A DNA stretch of 64,000 nt from Streptomyces sp. JB150 (lineage in GTDB: Bacteria > Actinomycetota > Actinomycetes > Streptomycetales > Streptomycetaceae): assembly GCF_011193355.1 (NCBI RefSeq), contig NZ_CP049780.1, positions 1,657,582 to 1,721,581 of the forward strand, in the 5' to 3' direction. Numbering within the stretch: position 1 is the stretch's first letter; each line of letters starts with the position of its first letter. The position numbers were made by a program, and so were the translations under genes. Below the pieces are notes generated by a model. It saw only the letters and a program-made list of their open reading frames with translations, searched no databases and had not been told where the DNA came from. This document shows positions 59,036-64,000 of the stretch, piece after piece.

Positions 59036-60288
59036 TCAGCCGAAGAAGTTCCGTACGTGCTCCAGGCCGTCCACCAGAGCGTCGATCTCGGCCGGCGTGG
59101 AGTACAGATAGAACGACGCTCGCGTGGTCGCGGGAATTCCGTAGCGGAGGCAGACCGGGCGGGCGCAGTGGTGACCGACCCGGACGGCGATGCCCTGCTC
59201 GTCGAGGACCTGGCCCACGTCGTGCGGGTGGATGTCGCCGAGCGTGAAGGAGATGGCCGCGCCGCGGTCCTCGGCCGTGGCCGGGCCGATGATCCGCAGG
59301 TCGGGGACCTCCGTCAGGCGCTGGACGGCGTACTCCGTCAGCGCGTGCTCATGGGCGAGGATCTTGTCCATCCCGATCGAGTTCAGGTAGTCGATCGCCG
59401 CCCCGAGGCCGACCGCCTGCGCGATCGGCGGGGTGCCCGCCTCGAACTTGTGCGGGGCGGGGGCGTACGTCGACGAGTGCATCGACACCGTCTCGATCAT
59501 CTCGCCGCCGCCGAGGAAGGGGGGAAGGTCCTCCAGCAGCTCCTGGCGGCCCCAGAGGACGCCGATGCCGGTCGGGCCGCACATCTTGTGGCCGGTGAAG
59601 GCCACGAAGTCGGCCTGCAGGGCCTGGACGTCCAGCGGCATGTGCGGGGCGGCCTGGGAGGCGTCGACGCAGACCAGCGCGCCGACTTCCTGGGCGCGGC
59701 GCACGATCGCCTCGACCGGGTTGAGGGTGCCGAGGATGTTCGACACCAGCACGAAGGAGACGATCTTCGTCTTCTCCGTGATGATCTCGTCGATGTTCGA
59801 CAGGTCGAGGCGGCCGTCGTCGGTGAGGCCGAACCACTTCAGCTTCGCGCCCGTGCGCTGCGCGAGCAGCTGCCACGGCACGATGTTGGAGTGGTGCTCC
59901 ATCTCCGTGATGACGATCTCGGTGTCCGCGTCCACCCGGTAGGGCTCGTCGGCCCAGCCGAGCATGTTGGCCACGAGGTTCAGCGACTCCGAGGCGTTCT
60001 TGGTGAAGATCACCTCGTTGCGGCTGGGCGCGTTGATGAACGCGGCGACCTTGTCGCGCGCGCCCTCGTACAGCGCCGTGGCCTCCTCGGCCAGCACATG
60101 CACGCCGCGGTGCACGTTGGCGTTGTGCTGTTCGTAGTACTCATCGAGGACGTCGATGACCTGGCGCGGGGTCTGGGAGGTCGCCGCGTTGTCCAGGTAC
60201 ACGAGCTTCTTGCCGTCGTGCAGCACCCGGTCGAGGATCGGGAAGTCCTTGCGGATCGCCTCGGTGTCGAGGAGGCCCGGCAGCTGTG

Positions 60289-60292
<4 letters not shown>
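59036..60292 (-). CDS. sufS: SufS cysteine desulfurase
   Basis: A 418-residue PLP enzyme of group II that takes sulfur from cysteine to form a persulfide. PLP lysine K236 in FTGHKMCGP and persulfide cysteine C376 in RVGHHCARP are in place. GTG at 60292 overlaps the sufC stop (GTGA). It works with SufU encoded just downstream. Confidence 0.95.
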
Positions 60293-61053
<761 letters not shown>

Positions 61054-61060
61054 GGGTGCC

Positions 61061-61378
61061 TCAGGACTCCTGGGTGAGGGAGACGAGCACGTCGTCCCCT
61101 TCGATCTTTACGGGGTATACGGGGACGGGGCGCGTCGCGGGAAGGCCGGACGGCTTGCCGGTGCGGAGGTCGAACGCGGAGCCGTGCAGCCAGCACTCGA
61201 TCTGGCAGTCCTCCACCTCGCCCTCGGAGAGCGAGACGTTCGCGTGGGAGCAGATGTCGTGGATCGCGAACACCTCCCCCTCGGTACGGACGACCGAGAC
61301 CGGCGTGCCGTCGAGTTCCACCCGCTTCGGGGTGTCCTCCTCCAGCTCGCTCAGCCCGCAGGCGCGTACGAACGTCAT
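61061..61378 (-). CDS. Rieske-type non-heme ferredoxin of the suf operon
   Basis: 105 residues, a bacterial NirD/Rieske ferredoxin fold with the [2Fe-2S] ligands in CSHANVSL (C-x-H) and CQIECWLHGSAFD (C-x2-H). Typical in actinobacterial suf operons between sufD and sufC, probably supplying electrons or a test cluster. The ATG overlaps the sufD stop (ATGA). Confidence 0.9.
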   Translation of the reverse strand: MTFVRACGLSELEEDTPKRVELDGTPVSVVRTEGEVFAIHDICSHANVSLSEGEVEDCQIECWLHGSAFDLRTGKPSGLPATRPVPVYPVKIEGDDVLVSLTQES

Positions 61379-62559
61379 GCGACCGACGCCTCCAGCTCCT
61401 CTTCGATCTTCGCGAGCAGACGCTCCTCGATGTCCGCGACGCCGATCTGCTGGACCAGCTCGGCGAAGAAGCCGCGGACGACGAGGCGGCGGGCCTCGTG
61501 CTCCGGGATACCGCGGGCCATCAGGTAGAAGAGCTGCTCGTCGTCGAAGCGGCCGGTGGCGGAGGCGTGCCCGGCGCCGACGATCTCGCCGGTCTCGATC
61601 TCCAGGTTCGGCACCGAGTCGACGCGCGCGCCGTCCGTGAGGACGAGGTTGCGGTTCATCTCGTAGGTGTCCGTGCCCTCGGCCGCGGCCTCGATCAGGA
61701 CGTCGCCGATCCACACGGCGTGCGCCTCGTCGCCCTGCAGCGCGCCCTTGTAGACGACGTTGGACTTGCAGTGCGGCACGTTGTGGGTGACCAGCAGGCG
61801 GTGCTCCTGGTGCTGGCCGGCGTCGGTGAAGTACAGGCCGAACAGCTCGGCCTCGCCGCCGGGGCCGGCGTACGTCACGCGCGGGTGGAGGCGCACGACG
61901 TCGCCGCCGAAGGTGACGACGACCGACTTGAAGGAGGCGTCGCGGCCGATCAGCGCGTTGTGCTGGCCGACGTGGACGGCCTTGTCGTCCCAGTCCTGCA
62001 CGGAGACGACGGTCAGCTTGGCGCCGTCACCGAGGACGAAGTCGATGTTGGCGGCGAGCACCGCGTCACCGGTGTGGTCGATGACGACGACGGCCTCGGC
62101 GAAGGCGCCCAGCTCGATCACCTGGTGGCCGAAGGCGACCCCGCCCTGGCCGTGCACGGCGATGCGGACCGGCTCGGTGAGGACGGTCTCCTTCGGCACG
62201 GTCACGACGGAGGCCTTCTCGAAGGCGGAGTAGGCCTGGGCGGCGACGCGGTCCACCGGGATGCCCGCCTTGCCGAGCCGCGCGTCGTCGCGGCCGACGG
62301 TCTCGACGGTGACGCCCTCGGGGGCGTCGACGGTGACCTTCACGCCGTCACCGGTGGCGACGGCGGTGCCGTCGTGCAGGCCGCGCAGGCGCTCCAGCGG
62401 GGTGAACCGCCACTCCTCCTCCCGGCCGTGCGGGACCGGGAAGTCCGCGACGTCGTAGGAGGGCGGGGCGCTCATGCGGGAGACGACGGTCGACTCCGCG
62501 GCGACCGCGATCGAGCCCGCGGTGGTGGAACCCACGGGGATGTTCTGGGCCTCAGCCAT
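61375..62559 (-). CDS. sufD: SufD scaffold protein
   Basis: 394 residues with the SufBD beta-helix core (QVIELGAFAEAVVVIDHTGD, NALIGRDASFKSVVVTFGGD) and the C-terminal HAEEARRLVVRGF-like segment EHEARRLVVRGFFAELVQQI. With SufB and SufC it forms the scaffold for Fe-S assembly. The start is the ATG at 62559 after a 61-base gap from sufB. Confidence 0.95.
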   Translation of the reverse strand: MAEAQNIPVGSTTAGSIAVAAESTVVSRMSAPPSYDVADFPVPHGREEEWRFTPLERLRGLHDGTAVATGDGVKVTVDAPEGVTVETVGRDDARLGKAGIPVDRVAAQAYSAFEKASVVTVPKETVLTEPVRIAVHGQGGVAFGHQVIELGAFAEAVVVIDHTGDAVLAANIDFVLGDGAKLTVVSVQDWDDKAVHVGQHNALIGRDASFKSVVVTFGGDVVRLHPRVTYAGPGGEAELFGLYFTDAGQHQEHRLLVTHNVPHCKSNVVYKGALQGDEAHAVWIGDVLIEAAAEGTDTYEMNRNLVLTDGARVDSVPNLEIETGEIVGAGHASATGRFDDEQLFYLMARGIPEHEARRLVVRGFFAELVQQIGVADIEERLLAKIEEELEASVA

Positions 62560-62620
62560 GGCTGTCGTAGTGCTCGCTTTCCGTTGCGTAAGGGGCCTGA
62601 TGGAGGTCGTCGGCCGGTGA

Positions 62621-64000
62621 CTAGCCGACCGCGCCTTCCATCTGCAGCTCGATCAGCCGGTTGAGCTCGAGGGCGTACTCCATGGGCAGCTCCTTGGCGA
62701 TCGGCTCGACGAAGCCGCGCACGATCATCGCCATCGCCTCGTCCTCGGACAGGCCGCGGCTCATCAGGTAGAAGAGCTGGTCCTCGGAGACCTTGGAGAC
62801 GGTCGCCTCGTGGCCCATGGACACGTCGTCCTCGCGGACGTCGACGTACGGGTAGGTGTCCGAGCGGGAGATCGTGTCGACCAGCAGCGCGTCGCAGAGC
62901 ACGTTGGACTTGGAGCCCGGGGCGCCCTCACCGATCTCGATCAGACCGCGGTAGGAGGTCCGGCCACCGCCGCGCGCCACCGACTTGGAGACGATGTTGG
63001 ACGAGGTGTTCGGGGCCATGTGGACCATCTTGGCGCCGGCGTCCTGGTGCTGGCCCTCGCCGGCGAAGGCGATGGACAGGGTCTCGCCCTTGGCGTGCTC
63101 GCCCATCAGGTAGACGGCCGGGTACTTCATCGTCACCTTGGAGCCGATGTTGCCGTCGATCCACTCCATGGTCGCGCCCTCGTACGCCACGGCGCGCTTG
63201 GTGACCAGGTTGTAGACGTTGTTCGACCAGTTCTGGATGGTCGTGTAGCGGCAGCGGGCGTTCTTCTTGACGATGATCTCGACGACCGCGGAGTGCAGCG
63301 AGTCCGACTTGTAGATCGGGGCGGTGCAGCCCTCGACGTAGTGCACGTAGGCACCCTCGTCGACGATGATCAAGGTCCGCTCGAACTGGCCCATGTTCTC
63401 CGTGTTGATGCGGAAGTAGGCCTGCAGCGGGATCTCGACGTGGACGCCCGGCGGGACGTAGATGAAGGAGCCGCCGGACCACACGGCGGTGTTCAGCGCG
63501 GCGAACTTGTTGTCGCCGGCCGGGATGACCGTGCCGAAGTACTCCTTGAACAGCTCCGGGTGCTCCTTGAGCGCCGTGTCGGTGTCCAGGAAGATGACGC
63601 CCTGCTCCTCCAGGTCCTCGCGGATCTGGTGGTAGACGACCTCCGACTCGTACTGGGCGGCGACACCGGCGACGAGGCGCTGCTTCTCGGCCTCCGGGAT
63701 GCCCAGCTTGTCGTAGGTGTTCTTGATGTCCTCGGGCAGCTCCTCCCAGGAAGCGGCCTGCTTCTCGGTGGAGCGCACGAAGTACTTGATGTTGTCGAAG
63801 TCGATGCCCGACAGGTCCGAGCCCCAGTTCGGCATGGGCTTCTTCTCGAAGAGCTTCAGGCCCTTCAGGCGCAGCTTGGTCATCCACTCCGGCTCGGACT
63901 TCTTGCCCGAGATGTCGCGGACGACGTCCTCGTTCAGACCGCGCCGTGCAGCGGCACCGGCCTCGTCGGAGTCGGCCCAGCCGTATTCGTACTTGCCCAG
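62621..64000 (-). CDS. sufB: SufB scaffold protein (5' end outside window)
   Basis: The reading stays open to the right edge; 459 residues are visible, and the internal ATG at 63883 is not the start, since the edge still encodes [20 protein letters not shown] ahead of it. SufB features: [69 protein letters not shown] and the C-terminal [20 protein letters not shown]. About 10-15 residues are probably missing. It is the first suf gene seen here; a SufR-type regulator may precede it outside the window. Confidence 0.95.
   Translation of the reverse strand: MGKYEYGWADSDEAGAAARRGLNEDVVRDISGKKSEPEWMTKLRLKGLKLFEKKPMPNWGSDLSGIDFDNIKYFVRSTEKQAASWEELPEDIKNTYDKLGIPEAEKQRLVAGVAAQYESEVVYHQIREDLEEQGVIFLDTDTALKEHPELFKEYFGTVIPAGDNKFAALNTAVWSGGSFIYVPPGVHVEIPLQAYFRINTENMGQFERTLIIVDEGAYVHYVEGCTAPIYKSDSLHSAVVEIIVKKNARCRYTTIQNWSNNVYNLVTKRAVAYEGATMEWIDGNIGSKVTMKYPAVYLMGEHAKGETLSIAFAGEGQHQDAGAKMVHMAPNTSSNIVSKSVARGGGRTSYRGLIEIGEGAPGSKSNVLCDALLVDTISRSDTYPYVDVREDDVSMGHEATVSKVSEDQLFYLMSRGLSEDEAMAMIVRGFVEPIAKELPMEYALELNRLIELQMEGAVG

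Noticed and set aside
63881..63883. ATG as the start of SufB
   Set aside because: The conserved [11 protein letters not shown] segment lies upstream in frame to the window edge.

Overview
The window is a piece of a Streptomyces chromosome. The GC content is very high, codon third positions are almost all G or C, GTG and TTG starts are common, genes overlap as ATGA/GTGA in tight operons, and the gene set (ectABCD, SigE-family sigma factors, twin-arginine pectinases, binding-protein transporters that lack their own ATPase gene, the suf operon) is typical of the genus. From memory, the order resembles the S. coelicolor stretch between ectABCD and the suf genes; I could not check this here. No rRNA, insertion sequence, integrase, prophage or CRISPR array was seen.

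Layout. 1-3.2 kb: the ectoine/5-hydroxyectoine operon, whose first gene is cut by the left edge. 3.2-5.2 kb: a class V aminotransferase and a FrnE-type DsbA protein. 5.3-36.3 kb: a large pectin, uronate and pentose catabolic region. It encodes secreted pectate lyases (PL3 and two PL1), a pectinesterase (CE8), a rhamnogalacturonan acetylesterase (CE12), a GH43 glycosidase, a PmoA-like/Gfo-Idh pair, a sugar importer, an IlvD/Edd dehydratase with a DapA-type lyase, uronate dehydrogenase, 5-dehydro-4-deoxyglucarate dehydratase and alpha-ketoglutarate semialdehyde dehydrogenase, with IclR and GntR regulators. A cell-wall block (truncated LuxR-type regulator, penicillin-binding protein, ECF sigma factor and membrane partner), a mycothiol-isomerase-like protein and a signal-less M4 peptidase are interspersed. 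36.6-41.6 kb: a DeoR-controlled polyol import and oxidation operon.

41.6-57 kb is the accessory part. It holds a repetitive hairpin element, a small conserved protein, a double TerD protein, a bacterial Ro60 (TROVE) protein and, just upstream of it, a strong candidate Y RNA that folds as a circularly permuted tRNA. Further on are a secreted nuclease, a duplicated ABM protein, dapA, a second ECF sigma/membrane partner pair, a small secreted protein and a two-gene EACC1-caspase conflict module. 56.7-64 kb: dapD, an SMR efflux protein and the suf Fe-S assembly operon (sufB-D-ferredoxin-C-S-U-T on the minus strand), whose sufB runs off the right edge.

How it works together. Pectin is cut and de-esterified outside the cell and the products are imported. 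Galacturonate is oxidised (Udh) and dehydrated, and KdgD yields alpha-ketoglutarate semialdehyde. The IlvD/Edd plus DapA-type pair probably brings a pentonate to the same semialdehyde. The aldehyde dehydrogenase next to the IclR regulator would then deliver 2-oxoglutarate. The most interesting finds are the Ro60/Y-RNA locus and the EACC1-caspase pair.
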